Source: Cercospora beticola
Taxonomy: Eukaryota; Ascomycota; Dothideomycetes; Mycosphaerellales; Mycosphaerellaceae
Assembly (NCBI RefSeq): GCF_033473495.1
Contig: NC_088943.1
Span: 2,336,001-2,400,000, forward strand
Length of the DNA: 64,000 nucleotides
Direction of reading: 5' to 3'
Part shown: piece by piece, positions 1 through 10,783 of the stretch
How positions within the stretch are numbered: position 1 is the first letter of the stretch
How the letters are laid out: every line of letters starts with the position of its first letter
The notes under the pieces: generated by a model
The model's database searches: none
What the model saw: the letters and a program-made list of their open reading frames with translations, nothing else
What the model was told of the DNA's origin: nothing
Program-made: the position numbers and the translations under genes

Positions 1-350
1 AGATCGGCCTTTCGACCTAGCTTCTTGTAGTTGTTGAGCACGTCCTGGGCGTAGTCGCTTCTGCATGCCCACCAGATTCCAGTTTGGTGAAAGAATGGTT
101 TGAAGAGTTCCTCTGAGTTGAAAATGTCTTGTGCCTCAAGTGCCAGTCTGCAGTAGAGAATGTCGTCGTAGTCTGCTCGTACGACCTTATTCCAGTCCCA
201 CGAAGCTGCTACTCTGCTGTCCGCATCCCATGCATCGCGATCCACGACAGTGATTGAAGCATTTGGATACTTCTTGATCAAATGATACGCCGTGGAAATT
301 CCAAAGACGCCAGCTCCGACGATGAGATATGAAGTGTCACCCGACGCCAT
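1..350 (-). CDS. FAD-dependent amino-acid/amine oxidase (DAO family), N-terminal part
   Basis: The gene runs off the left edge; about 116 N-terminal codons are present, starting at the ATG whose complement is at 348-350. Residues 8-22 read as a beta strand followed by the dinucleotide-binding motif GAGVFG, the FAD-binding Rossmann start of the DAO (D-amino-acid/sarcosine oxidase) family. An acidic end of the second strand (VVDRD) and the stretch SRVAASWDWNKVVRADYDD follow; this is typical of fungal fructosyl-amino-acid and sarcosine oxidase-like enzymes, which oxidise secondary amines and release hydrogen peroxide. Such enzymes are often peroxisomal, but the C-terminus that would carry a targeting signal is outside the window. 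The exact substrate cannot be told. It is transcribed away from the secreted-protein gene at 2671. Confidence 0.85.
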   Translation of the reverse strand, partial: MASGDTSYLIVGAGVFGISTAYHLIKKYPNASITVVDRDAWDADSRVAASWDWNKVVRADYDDILYCRLALEAQDIFNSEELFKPFFHQTGIWWACRSDYAQDVLNNYKKLGRKAD

Positions 351-2670
351 TGTGAAGACTCTCAAATTTCTGAAAGAAAGATAGCGGAAATGCACACGCG
401 ACCATGTTCGCGACAGGCCTCCGGCATATATTTCAACCTTCACTCAGAAGCTCGACGCGCCCTCCGCGTCAACGTGAATGTGGGGCAATGCTGGAGCTGG
501 TTTCCATGCCCAATTGCAGAAAGGCTTCCCTCGAGCCGGGGTCAGGGTGCAGCAAAGCACCAATCAAGTGGTATCGATTGGACGGCCACAAGAGGGAAGT
601 CGAATCACTAGCAGAGATATCGCTTGCCTTGTCCGTGGTTGGTAAAGGCGATGCGGTGTGATGTTGATACGAAGGCAGGTCTCAATGGCAGCATTGCGGG
701 CGGGACGGTATCTTCGAATGGAGGGCGGAGAAGTGTCGGTGTTGGAGAGCGACGGGGTCTGGAAGTCGTCCATCGTCATTGGTGACTATTCTAAGCCTTG
801 ACGCGGAACCGTGCTTCAATTGTGCCTGAGGCCTCATCACGCGCCGCGACATCCAATCTTGGTCGCGTACAAGACCATCGACAACTACCATGCTAATGAT
901 CATAGTATCACGCGTGAATGCGTTCTCGACAGTACCCATATGGCGAAGATTGAGCTTTCACGGAGCCTGCGATCCTGCCGCCCTCTCGACACGTCCAAAA
1001 CCACTGACTTCCGCGTGCATTCGCGCATCGCCGTGACTGCCATGAGTCAATCTCGTGTTGTGCCCTCCACGGCCTTCTCAAATCAAGCGACGAACACAGC
1101 GCTGCGAGCGACAATCCCATTGCCATGATTTGAACACCGTTCCGCCAAGGAGACGACTGCAATGCACACAGCAAGGACGACTACTGGTCCTGGATACACT
1201 GACTCAAAGGCTTCCAGATATATCTCAACTATTGATGGAGCACATGGCATCCGCTCGGATGCTGCTGAGTGGCTTGTTCTGCCGTACCTTTCCCTCTCAC
1301 CATTCCGCAGACTTTCAAATCCAGACCTAGCGACAAGTTTTCACACGCCTGCGATACGAGCAACTGTCTCTGGTAGGCCATGTTCACACTGAACTTACGA
1401 CGAAGCCTGTAGCTATGCGCGCACGTGGCGTAGTCTCGGGCCTCGGACGACTTCGATCACAGACCGCTGTTATCTTACAGCACTGCACTGCACGACTTTG
1501 CAGGACGGAAAGTTTCATATGGCAAACAAGCAGAGCCGTCGACTTTGAAACACAATATTTCGTGCATAAGCCTCTGGCACAGTGGGCGCAAGCCTCGTGG
1601 GCCCCCGAATAAGCACACACGTGTGCTCGGCTTGCTCATCAGTGGCTCGATCCGGCTATCCCACTATGCACTACAGCTCACAGTAGCGCTTTGCCAAGCC
1701 TACTCTTCCCCAGATGCACATATAGCCTCGAGCTATGCTTCCACTTCGAGCTGGCATGTGCCGCGAAGAACGCCATCAAACACCAAGTTGGGTCCTGCGA
1801 AAGCCTTCGATGACGTTCTGACGCCTCTAGTCAGGACGTCCAAAGGCATGGAAGTGCCGAAGTGTGCAATCACTGGTACGATATGGAGCTGTTGAAACGA
1901 CTTTGCTTCTGAACATGTCCTTGTCAGATTGCCCACTGCGGATTGGTAGTGGACATGCTAGCAGTCTTTTTGATGAATCGCAGCCGGGCTGCTTGCGGAC
2001 CCACTCCCAAGCGGCATTGATGACAAAGTGTAAACATCTGCACGATGCTTCTCTAGCTCAAGGCCGGGCACGAGCTTGAGATGTCACAGTTGAGCATCTT
2101 CGAAATTGTTCACTGTACTGACAACAGCGATCTCTTCGTCAAGCGATAGGCCTACAAGCTCTGATGCTTCACAGACCTCACCTCATGTTGCCAGGAAACA
2201 TGCTATCACGAAATGAAGCTCTGTTACCCTCCTCATGACCTCACCAGGCCACATTACCACATTGGAAACCTACACCTCGGAGTGCTGGACGCCACTGGAG
2301 CCCCATCAGATCAAGATGCATGGCTCCATCGGACATAGCACTCCTCGTCTGCCGCCAGTGGCTGTGCCTAGAGGCTCACAGCAGTAAGGATGCTTGCCAG
2401 TGGCTGCATCAATGTACACACTACAGTGAGCTACTAATAGAGCCAGCCAAAAGATGCCGTCCAGCAGCAGCCACAATCACTCTTCTGAGCGCCGACAATT
2501 TCCAAAGTAGCCATGCTGAGCATGCACATGGACCCCACGTGTTAAAGGGATAGTGCTCCAGAGTCGTCGATACCGAAGCCTGGGGAGTATAAAACCACGT
2601 TGTTCGAACCTTCGACTAGTCTGGAAGAGATCTACATCATTCTCTCGTCCATCTTTCTCCAGACAGCGAC
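351..2670. other. Long divergent intergenic region
   Basis: This is a 2.3 kb gap between the oxidase (minus strand) and the secreted protein (plus strand). All open frames are short, overlap each other on both strands and resemble no family I know. The right end holds a probable promoter: a TATA-like gtataaaac near 2588 and a pyrimidine-rich leader (2640-2663) directly before the next ATG. I see nothing else that I can support. Confidence 0.5.
2587..2596 (+). promoter_or_regulatory. TATA-like box upstream of the secreted-protein gene
   Basis: The sequence gtataaaacc lies about 80 bases before the ATG at 2671. It is followed by a CT-rich stretch, as is common at transcription starts of strongly expressed fungal genes. 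This is inference from sequence only. Confidence 0.4.
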
Positions 2671-4412
2671 ATGTCTTTCAAGTATCTGGCAGCTGCTCTT
2701 GCAGCTTCCGTCACAGTCTTGGCCGCAGACCTGCAGCTCGATATTGCTGTTGTAGCTGCAGCAGGAGCTCCGCCTACTCCGTCGATTGCGCAAGATGTAA
2801 GAATACCAGTCTGAACTAGGCTCATGTAGTCACAAGTTTATCTCTGGATCAGTGAGCGGCACATCGCAGACCCGAAGAACTGACCAATGTCGTCTAATAG
2901 GCACCATCTCAGACTATTCACTACGATGCCGCTGCTATCCAACAACAAGCTGCAGCGGAACAGAAGGCTGATCCGGCAACGCCAGCGACCAAATTCAAGC
3001 GTGCCGCATGCGATCCGCTGTGGGCTGGAAAGGGACCCATCCCAAACCCAGATACTTCCGAAGCATTCCTCGACTTTGCTGATCTCAGCAACGCTGCTCT
3101 TGCGGCGCCAACCCCAGCCGGTTACACTAACACCTTCAAGAACTTGAAAGCCATGAACAATGCTCTTGGCTATATGGGCTACGACTTGCTCGACAAATAT
3201 GATGCTGTGGAGTGCTCGAAGAAGTGCGATGTCCGTGATGGCTGTGCAGCTTTCAAGTGAGTGCACGATTCGGCGGCAACTCAGTTCGCTCGTGGGCTAA
3301 TTTGTCTTTAGCATTGCATTCGAGCGTCATCCTTCGATTGACCCATCTCCAAAAGGTGGTGCATGTGACAACCCGTATGTCATACCAGAGCAACGACTTG
3401 AGCACAGTACTGATTATAGTCTAGTCCGTCCACTACCCTCATCAAGTGTGTCTACTGGGGAGGCCCCGTCACTGCTAGGAATGCAGTCAACGATGGTCAA
3501 TGGCGTACAGATTTCCGTGTTGTCATTGCTGGTAGCAACGGTTACGTCAACCAAACTGTGGACACCGTCCAAGGCTACACTGGACCCAACTTTCTCGGCA
3601 GTCGTGCAATCTCTGCACCCAGTGACTGCAACGACAAGAGCACTTTCGTTGGCTTCCAGTACTGGAATGATGGCAAACCATTCGATGCCAGACGTTGCGG
3701 CGCGTAAGTGTTCTTTCTCTCTATGATAGAACTTCCGAATACCTTGCTGACTGTTCCATTTGCAGAGCATGCACAGCACAAACCAATGCCAACCCATCCG
3801 CTCCATGCCGCTTCTTCAACACCTACGTGATCAGCAAGAACCGACAGCCACAAGGTCAATACTGCGCCATGTACAAACAGACTTGGGTAAGTCCTTTCCC
3901 TCCGCCTCGCTTCCGTACTTCCTCGGACAAGATTCTAACCATACTTCCTCCCACAGGAAGACAGCCACGCGACCCTAAGCAAAACTGCCTACCAAGGATC
4001 CGAATACGACATCTCATACTCCTACTCCTTCACCAACACAGCCAACAACGGCCTCCCTTGCATCAAACAAGCCCAAATCACTGGCTGCAGCAACCCAGGC
4101 ACTTGCGGCTCCTACCGCCAATGCAATCCTTCCCAAAACTGCTACTGCGGCTACGACGTCACCCAGACTCAGACGGCATGTTTCCAAGATGCTTCATGTA
4201 GCTCCCAAACTTGCAGCAGAAACTCGGACTGTAAGACGGGACAAATTTGTCTTGATGCGAGGAGTTGCTGCGGGTATAGTATCTGTATTAACAACAGTGT
4301 CTGTGCGAATGGATTGAGTGCTAGAATGATCTTCAGGAAGAGGCAGCAGGATGAGGATGTGCTTACTGCTGTGCATATTCCTGGTGAGCCTAAGGGAGAG
4401 GAGCAGGTTTGA
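2671..4412 (+). CDS. Cysteine-rich secreted protein of unknown function, six exons
   Basis: I infer exons 2671-2796, 2901-3256, 3312-3374, 3425-3703, 3766-3886 and 3957-4412; the joined frame encodes 466 residues. All introns are GT..AG and 50-104 bases long. Residues 1-18 form a signal peptide (basic start, Ala/Leu/Val core, VLAA end). Near residue 75 a FKR dibasic site precedes ACDPLW, so a Kex2-type propeptide cut is likely. The middle (around CSKKCDVRDGC and KCVYWGGPVTARNA) resembles a module seen in many uncharacterised secreted ascomycete proteins, perhaps PAN/apple-like. The last 150 residues are dense in cysteines (for example NCYCGYD, SCCGYS). There is no membrane anchor. A wall-associated or apoplastic role is possible, but no enzymatic motif is visible. 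Confidence 0.8.
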
Positions 4413-4909
4413 AGGAGGAGAGGTGTGGGAGAGGTTGACGACGAGTGAGAATGAACGAATTTGCTGATGCATTAATACACGGCCGTGACGTGTGAGAAGT
4501 CAAGATACAATGTCCTGTGAATTTGGAAACTTACACGAACTTCGCTACTGCTGTTGACGATGCCTGTTTGAATCGGGCACCTTCACTTCGCACACTGATT
4601 TCTCATTGCGGGCAAGTACTCTCCTCACCTGTATTGCCAAGGAAGATCCCCGGAAGATCTTTCTACCGTGAACGCCTTCTACGAGTAGACATGGGCTCTA
4701 TGACTCGATCAACACAAGGCCAAAACCTCATCCACTCTACAAATCAGCATTCGAATCCTCGATCAAACCATTGACACATAAGGAGCAATACATCGAATAC
4801 TCAAGAACTTTCGGAAATATCAAAACCTTCACTCTCTCAAGCCCGAAATCCTCAAGCCATTCAACGCGCGAAAATCCACCTCAGCCCGGAACCCAAAGTA
4901 TTCAACAAG
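4413..4909. other. Intergenic region, no gene seen
   Basis: This holds the 3' region of the secreted-protein gene and the leader of the Nudix gene. The last 150 bases are A/C-rich and poor in G, as in many fungal 5' leaders. I found no supportable coding sequence. Confidence 0.5.
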
Positions 4910-5419
4910 ATGTCCTCCACCCAATCCGCTCCCCCCACAGTCCGCGTCGGCGTAGGCGTCTTCATCCTCTCCCCCTCCCACACAAAACACCCCTCAAACC
5001 CCACCTTCCTCCTCGGCCTCCGCAAAGGCTCCCACGGCTCCGGAACCTACGCCCTCCCAGGCGGTCACCTAGAATTCAACGAAACCTTCTCTTCCTGCGC
5101 AATCCGCGAAGTCCTCGAAGAAACAGGCCTACGCATCAAAGAACCGGAATTCCTAACAGCAACAAATGATATAATGGAGACGGAAAATAAACATTATGTT
5201 ACGATATTCATGTGTTGTGAACGAGAGGATGAGGAGCAAGAAGCAGAGAATTTGGAGGTGGAGAAGTGCGAGGGGTGGGAATGGGTTAGTTGGGAGGAGA
5301 TGAAGAGGGGGTGGGAAGATGGTGCAGCGGAGGGAGATGTGGCAAAAAGGAAGAAATTGTTTACGCCGTTGGTGAATTTGATTCGGCAGAGGCCAGAGGT
5401 CGTGCCGAGTTATTCTTAG
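4910..5419 (+). CDS. Nudix hydrolase (MTH1/NUDT15-like size)
   Basis: This is a single-exon ORF of 169 residues. A Nudix box spans about residues 51-74: GG, then E at the expected spacing, then REVLEETGL. The box binds Mg2+ and hydrolyses a nucleoside diphosphate linked to another group. The N-terminal RVGVGVFIL strand and the substrate-binding LGLRKGSHGSGTYALPGGH are typical of small nucleotide-pool sanitising Nudix proteins, so an NTP or nucleotide-sugar substrate is likely but not proven. No targeting signal is seen, so it is probably cytosolic. The start is the first ATG in frame and follows an A/C-rich leader. The 3' half has much lower GC codon preference than the 5' half, which is noticeable but not disruptive. 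It is convergent with the phosphatase gene, with only 137 bases between their stops. Confidence 0.9.
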   Translation: MSSTQSAPPTVRVGVGVFILSPSHTKHPSNPTFLLGLRKGSHGSGTYALPGGHLEFNETFSSCAIREVLEETGLRIKEPEFLTATNDIMETENKHYVTIFMCCEREDEEQEAENLEVEKCEGWEWVSWEEMKRGWEDGAAEGDVAKRKKLFTPLVNLIRQRPEVVPSYS

Positions 5420-5556
5420 GCGAGCTGTCCCAGGCAGGACTTCGATTGTGAAAGACGACGGAGGATCACCAATATTCGACACGAGATCGCTCACTAGGGC
5501 TTTCATTCATTTCTCATACATCATATCCTCTGCTCTCTATGCCAACCCATCGATCA

Positions 5557-8500
5557 TCAACTCGGCTTCAACGGCTCCCAACCTTTTAGCCCGCCGGTCT
5601 CCTCATCATCATCCATAATCGGCGCTGTCGGTCTCCTCATAGGCAGCGCAGGCGGCTTTTCATGGCTCTCAGGTAATCCAACTGGCTTCCTCGTTGTAGA
5701 CACGTCACTTCCCCACGAAGTCGTCTTCACCGGCTTCCTAGGTGGCGGAGGTACAGGGGCTGTACTACGTTTCTCTGTATCGCCATTAGCTCTAATCGGT
5801 GGCGGAGGGAACACATTTCTGGTAGTGTTGGTAGGGGTATTGTTCGCCCGTCTGGGTTCGGGCGGCGGAGGGACAGACTTCACCGAGGCTGCTGTAGAAG
5901 AAGTGTTGGACGTTGTTCGCAGAAGATTAGGTTTGGATGGTTTTGGAGGCGGAGCAGGTTTGCGTGGGAACTGCAGTGACTGACTGCGAGCCAGGGCATC
6001 TGTTGTGCCATCGATGTTGGCTGGCTTGTTCACCTGCTGTGGCGGTGGCGTGGGCTTCAATGGCGGAGGGAGCTTCCTAGGCACGATCTCGCCTTGAGAT
6101 TGACCAGCAAGTGAACCGCCCTGCACGGTACTGCTCGCATTGCTATACAGGCTCGCAGGCCGCGAAGGTGGTGTTGATCCAGGCTTCTCGACTTTGACCC
6201 AGTCTGGTTCACTCGATGCGGAGAAAGGATTTGAAGGTCTGGCAGGATTCGGGATGTGGCCAGCGCCGGGAGGCTGCACTGTCGATCTTGCTGGCATGCC
6301 ATTGTCCAGCCACCATTTCCTCTTATCGGAGCTTGCAGGTGGCAGCCCAGCTTCGATCGATTCATACCCATAAAGAGACTCATCGTCGCTATCTGCTGTC
6401 GCTCCTGCGGTATGATTGCCAACAACCGCCCGACGCTTGGCGTACAGTTGATTGCTGATTTGATCTCTCTTCGCTTGTTCCACGACACTAACAGTGCAGG
6501 AGAATAGAGCCCAGACAGGCCTGTGATCGGAAAATCGCAGAGGTGCCGAGTCGTAGTAAAGCTGTCTGATGTTATCGCCTTTGGTCAAGACACGATCGCA
6601 CCAGGCTGGAATCCGGGCCTTGTCAGAAGTGTCGTACTCGTCCGTACCGATATTAAACTTGTACGTAGGTAGGAATTGCGGCGTCTGCTCCGAGTAATGT
6701 GGGAATGCTTTCCCATGCACCATTTGCAAATTGAGTTGGTCGTTCTCGTACAGCTGGCCCAAGTCTCGTTTCTTGATTAGCGCCCTGGCTCGCTCGTTCT
6801 CCAGGCCAATGCGGTAGTTGAAGTCACCGAACCAGATGACTGTCTTGTGATCGTCAATGGCTCTATTATGCTGAAATCGCAGGCCAGATGCGATTGTGCG
6901 ATAGTCCTGATTCCGTTCGTCGTAATTCCCGAAACCAGCAGCCAAGTGGGCAGTAACCAAGCAGATCGAAGTGTCTGCGAACTCCATGCGGATGGCCACA
7001 GCGCCTTTGTTGCCAGCCATGCCACTGAGGCCGGTCTTCTTCACAGCACCTTCAACGTTCCGAATCTTTGGCAGAACGCTGGCTTTGACAAAGACAGAGA
7101 GTGAGGCTCCAACCAGTTGCCCGCCTCTCAGCATCACATATTCTTCGTGACCGCGTTTCTTGGCTTTGTAGTTCAGTGTCTCGCGAACAGCCTGTTCCCA
7201 CATGGAGCGTCGAACCGGATCCGTGGAGAGGATTTGATTGACATCGAGATTAACGATTTCCTGGAAAGCTACGGCTACAATTTCCGGAGCCTTGAACTCG
7301 TCTTCGACGTTGGGGCACAGCCATGGGCTGAGATCTTCGTCGATGCCGTGTGTCTTTCCATTCAGATTGAAAGTTCCTACCCAGATGTTGATCTTCTCTG
7401 AGTGAGTGAACTCTGGCGCTCTGCGATTCAGCTCTCCCATCACCCAATCATTGATTGGGTCGAACAGATGTACAGAAGTCTGGCCCACCAGGCGACCGAG
7501 CAGCATATCCATCGTCGTCTGTCGACCTTTGTCTTCCACGTTGTTGATATAGAATCTCTGAGCTGACTTCCTGATATCAGCCAGAGTACCTGCCAACGAC
7601 ATCTTGCCGGATCTGGTGAACGAAGACTTGAGCGCTCCTGTTCCGGCATATATCTTAGACAGTGCATCGCCATTGTCAGCCCACAGCATGCCGTGCCTCG
7701 CCCAGAAATCCGAAGTCGGTCTGTGCTCGCCTTGTTGCTCCAAGAAGATCTCAAAAGCAATCTGCGAGATGATGGTCTGCACTAGATTCGTGCGATCGAG
7801 ACAGTCCAAGCAATTCGTTCTGAAGACCCCAGCCTGCTTCAAGATCTCGTTCTGTCCAAGTACCGATTGTTGCTTTCCGTTCTCGGTGATGAGCTCTGCA
7901 CTGTCTTGAGACAGGTAGTACTCGAACGCGCGAGCAGCAGTCTCAATCCACCTCCTGATCCCGCTTGCGGCCTCGTACCCATTAGGTCCCCTCGTCTCCG
8001 CATGGAAGTCGTAGTTGACCGGAATAATATGTCGATGTTCTGACTCGGCTCCCTTGGTATGGTGATTCAAAGTAGAACTGTCAATGTGATGCATGTACTG
8101 TCTCGTCAACTGCAGCTCCTGGGGCTTCTCCTCGCTGAGCAGATTTACGACCACAATATCGCCGTACGTCTCCGACAATCGCTGCATGTGCTTGTCAAAG
8201 GCTGGCTGTGTTGCCTCTGAGGATCTTGTCACTGTGATTTTCTGCTGTCCCGGCAGACCAGAGGCCTGTTCCCAGAAAAGAGGCACGCTACCTCTGCATT
8301 GGACGTAAGAGAAACAGAGATGATCCGTCGTGAAGATCGTCTCGGTCTCAGAGAAGTTCGCCACGTTGCCGTCGTCATCAATACCTCGTGCATTGAACCT
8401 CGTGCCAGCTCTGCGACACGAAAGTCTCGAAATCAATGTCATGTTGCTAGGTAGCCCTCTGTTCTCTTTCCTCGCAGGTGAGCTTGAAGGTGGCACAGGG

Positions 8501-9234
8501 ACAGTTCCGGCGAACCCTCTGATCGCAGACGTCAAAATCCTACTCGCGTCCAGCGCTTCCTTTTCTCTCCTGCTCAGCCTACTCCGAAAGTCGACAAGTG
8601 GTTGAATCATGTACGTATTCCAAAGAAAGCCGGCATCCAAACTGTCAATTGAAATCGTGCTTGCTTCAGCAGGTCGATCCTGTATCCTCTTTGTCAGGTC
8701 AAAATCTGCAGAGTAGTAGAATGTCCCTCCAGAGAGCAGCTTCTTCAGCGCCATGCACGGATGCTCGAGAAGTGGTTCACGATGACCTCCATGATCAAAG
8801 CCATCCGCGTCGAGATGATCGGTAGGGAAAGGATTCACTTGATCGTGCAGCAAGTGATCGTATTGACTCGAATTCAGGCAGTGAAATTCCACGCTCAGGA
8901 TACGGTTGACTCGTTCTCCAGGCCTCACTTCCGCAACTTTCGAGCTGCCGTTCACAACACAAAGAAAAACATCGCCGTTGATAGTGACCAAGCCGAGTGT
9001 TCCTTGAATTGACAGCGAAGACAGGGTTCTGTACCCGTTCATGTCTTGCTCTCCCCACGGAGAGAATTCGACAATGCATCGCGGGGTTCCGGACTCAGAA
9101 ATGGATGTCGAAGAACCATACTTGGTCTGCTGCCCAGAAGTTGAAGGACTATGTCGGAAGATCAAGACGTGAGAATCGGTGGCCAAGGCGATGGCCCTTT
9201 GCGGTCCATCGCGGAGGAAGACGCGAATTGCCAT
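5557..9234 (-). CDS. Synaptojanin-like phosphoinositide phosphatase (Sac1 plus inositol 5-phosphatase)
   Basis: This is one uninterrupted ORF of 1225 residues. The N-terminal half is a Sac domain (about residues 60-500) with the catalytic CLDCLDRTN (C-x5-R) near residue 473. The second half is an inositol polyphosphate 5-phosphatase: WVGTFNLNGKTHG (about 613), WFGDFNYRIG (about 798), PAWCDRVL (about 877) and SDHRPV (about 904). Both catalytic motifs look intact, so the protein should remove 4- and 5-phosphates from PI(4)P and PI(4,5)P2 at endocytic and plasma membranes. The last 300 residues are rich in PPPP and basic residues, matching the SH3-binding tails of yeast Inp51/52/53. I cannot say which paralog it is. 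The start ATG is at 9232-9234, and the first residues (MAIRVFLRD) fit the family start. Confidence 0.93.
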   Translation of the reverse strand: MAIRVFLRDGPQRAIALATDSHVLIFRHSPSTSGQQTKYGSSTSISESGTPRCIVEFSPWGEQDMNGYRTLSSLSIQGTLGLVTINGDVFLCVVNGSSKVAEVRPGERVNRILSVEFHCLNSSQYDHLLHDQVNPFPTDHLDADGFDHGGHREPLLEHPCMALKKLLSGGTFYYSADFDLTKRIQDRPAEASTISIDSLDAGFLWNTYMIQPLVDFRSRLSRREKEALDASRILTSAIRGFAGTVPVPPSSSPARKENRGLPSNMTLISRLSCRRAGTRFNARGIDDDGNVANFSETETIFTTDHLCFSYVQCRGSVPLFWEQASGLPGQQKITVTRSSEATQPAFDKHMQRLSETYGDIVVVNLLSEEKPQELQLTRQYMHHIDSSTLNHHTKGAESEHRHIIPVNYDFHAETRGPNGYEAASGIRRWIETAARAFEYYLSQDSAELITENGKQQSVLGQNEILKQAGVFRTNCLDCLDRTNLVQTIISQIAFEIFLEQQGEHRPTSDFWARHGMLWADNGDALSKIYAGTGALKSSFTRSGKMSLAGTLADIRKSAQRFYINNVEDKGRQTTMDMLLGRLVGQTSVHLFDPINDWVMGELNRRAPEFTHSEKINIWVGTFNLNGKTHGIDEDLSPWLCPNVEDEFKAPEIVAVAFQEIVNLDVNQILSTDPVRRSMWEQAVRETLNYKAKKRGHEEYVMLRGGQLVGASLSVFVKASVLPKIRNVEGAVKKTGLSGMAGNKGAVAIRMEFADTSICLVTAHLAAGFGNYDERNQDYRTIASGLRFQHNRAIDDHKTVIWFGDFNYRIGLENERARALIKKRDLGQLYENDQLNLQMVHGKAFPHYSEQTPQFLPTYKFNIGTDEYDTSDKARIPAWCDRVLTKGDNIRQLYYDSAPLRFSDHRPVWALFSCTVSVVEQAKRDQISNQLYAKRRAVVGNHTAGATADSDDESLYGYESIEAGLPPASSDKRKWWLDNGMPARSTVQPPGAGHIPNPARPSNPFSASSEPDWVKVEKPGSTPPSRPASLYSNASSTVQGGSLAGQSQGEIVPRKLPPPLKPTPPPQQVNKPANIDGTTDALARSQSLQFPRKPAPPPKPSKPNLLRTTSNTSSTAASVKSVPPPPEPRRANNTPTNTTRNVFPPPPIRANGDTEKRSTAPVPPPPRKPVKTTSWGSDVSTTRKPVGLPESHEKPPALPMRRPTAPIMDDDEETGGLKGWEPLKPS

Positions 9235-9808
9235 TCTCGTGCAGGCACATTGCTTCCTTGCGAGGTTTCGTTTATTGCTGCATTCCGAGGTGATCGCGTG
9301 ATAGGACTAATTTGTGTTGCCAGAGGTGTCGCGTGTTGATGGATGTGTCCGGGTGTCGCAAGTTCTGATTTTGGTCGCGAGTCGAGGCACGGAAGCTGTG
9401 ACGATGAGGTTTCGACGAGGGAAGGCTCAGCCACGTGGCGTTGTCAGCCATCGCCTCTCCATCATCACATGCAACTTCAAGGTCATCATTTCGAGTGATC
9501 GTCGCACATGTCGGGTAGGCATGTGAGACTTGCTGCTGATGAGTTATCTGCGTATGGTACCGGTGCGACCACTGGTGCACGCGCGCAAGAGACACAGTAT
9601 ACATTGAGAAGTACAGTGCTTTATAGTATATACTCATTAAAATCGGCCGTTAGAACCACACATGAGTCGCTGTCGTAACAACGCTTCGCTATACGAAACA
9701 TGCGTCAAGAAGTAGGCGTGCACTTATAAAGCAAACACAAACTTCAGAAGAGAAGAGAAATAGAAGCAGGCACGCTCCTCTGTCATCAACACATGCCGGC
9801 GAGATTTA
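9235..9808. other. Intergenic region, no gene seen
   Basis: This is the promoter side of the phosphatase gene and the 3' side of the repeat-protein gene. Only short overlapping open frames are present. An AT-rich patch near 9610-9650 (tatagtatatactcattaaa) could be a 3' processing region. Nothing else is supported. Confidence 0.45.
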
Positions 9809-10783
9809 TCATCGCTTGATCGAGATCTTCAGTTCCCGATCAAAGCTGCTCCGTGGGCCTCCATAGTCTCGTCTGCCACTTACGCTCCTGTTTCTACTGT
9901 ATTCTCGGACAGCAGGTGGAGGTGGAGGAGCATCGACGTAACGATATGTCTCCCAGTCATCTCGTGGTCGCATGTATCGCCGTACTTCGGTTTCTTTCTC
10001 ATGCATAGAGTAATGGGACTTGGGTCCAGACTTGGATCCGCTGCTAGAGCTTGCTCTGCTGCTGCCGGACTCGCTCTCGACTTCAATGTAGTTAGATATG
10101 GACCTTCTTGACCCAGCTTCACTCGCCGATGTCTTACCCTTTGTTCCACTCGGTGCAGCAGAAGGCGCCTTGCTCTTTGCTTGCGACGGTGCAGCGCTGG
10201 GCGCCTTAGACGGGGCCTTGGATGGTGCCTTTGAAGGAGCCTTAGAAGGTGCTTCGGTTGGAGGTTTGGACGGGGCCTTGGAGGGTGCTTCGGTAGGTGG
10301 CTTAGATGGCGCTTTCGAAGGAGCTTCGGTGGGAGGCTTGGAAGGCGCCTTTGAAGGAGCTTCGGTGGGAGGTTTGGAGGGAGCCTTCGATGGCGCTTTC
10401 GAAGGAGCTTTGGAGGGCGCCTGAGATGGCTCCTTTGGCGGATCTTCAGCGGGCGGGGCTGCAGAAGGGGCCTTAGATGGTGGCTTTGAGGACGGGGCTG
10501 GAGGTGGCGGAGGAACTGAAGGAGCCTTGGTAGAAGGAGGATAGACCGACATGGGAGGTGGAGGTGGTGGCGGAGGGAGCTGGCTCATCGGCGGAGGCGG
10601 AGGAGGTAGTGGCTCAGGCGCTCTTCGTATATATGTTCGCTCTATGCGGCGCACCGGTGGAGGAGATGGTGAGTACGTCCTGCTGTATCTCCTCGTCGTC
10701 CTCACATAGCGTGGGGCAGGAGGACGGTATTCGTCGACTTTCGTTGGCCAGCACATCCCGAAGCTCTTGTTTATTGATATCAC
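9809..10783 (-). CDS. Proline-rich repeat protein, function unknown
   Basis: This is a 324-residue ORF of strongly biased composition. The N-terminus (MISINKSFGMCWPTKVDEY; a second in-frame ATG at 10756 is an alternative start) leads into an Arg/Tyr/Pro segment, then runs of up to eight prolines. Next comes a block of PSKA/PPTE repeats, a Ser-rich acidic segment, and a basic end (RELKISIKR). No signal peptide or membrane segment is seen. A uniform reading frame through a perfect repeat block and the absence of stops over 975 bases suggest a real gene. The repeats resemble those of intrinsically disordered scaffold or wall-linked proteins, but no function can be assigned. Confidence 0.65.
   Translation of the reverse strand: MISINKSFGMCWPTKVDEYRPPAPRYVRTTRRYSRTYSPSPPPVRRIERTYIRRAPEPLPPPPPPMSQLPPPPPPPPMSVYPPSTKAPSVPPPPPAPSSKPPSKAPSAAPPAEDPPKEPSQAPSKAPSKAPSKAPSKPPTEAPSKAPSKPPTEAPSKAPSKPPTEAPSKAPSKPPTEAPSKAPSKAPSKAPSKAPSAAPSQAKSKAPSAAPSGTKGKTSASEAGSRRSISNYIEVESESGSSRASSSSGSKSGPKSHYSMHEKETEVRRYMRPRDDWETYRYVDAPPPPPAVREYSRNRSVSGRRDYGGPRSSFDRELKISIKR
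10251..10394 (-). repeat. 36-base coding tandem repeat, four units
   Basis: Units begin at 10251, 10287, 10323 and 10359 (each opening with gcttcggt on the plus strand), an exact 36-base period. Each encodes APSKAPSKPPTE on the minus strand. Third-position differences between units show that the array is not freshly expanded. Shorter APSK repeats flank it on both sides. Confidence 0.9.

Noticed and set aside
1100..1140. tRNA suggested by a GATTTGAAC T-loop-like string
   Set aside because: No matching acceptor, D-arm or anticodon stem can be folded around it.
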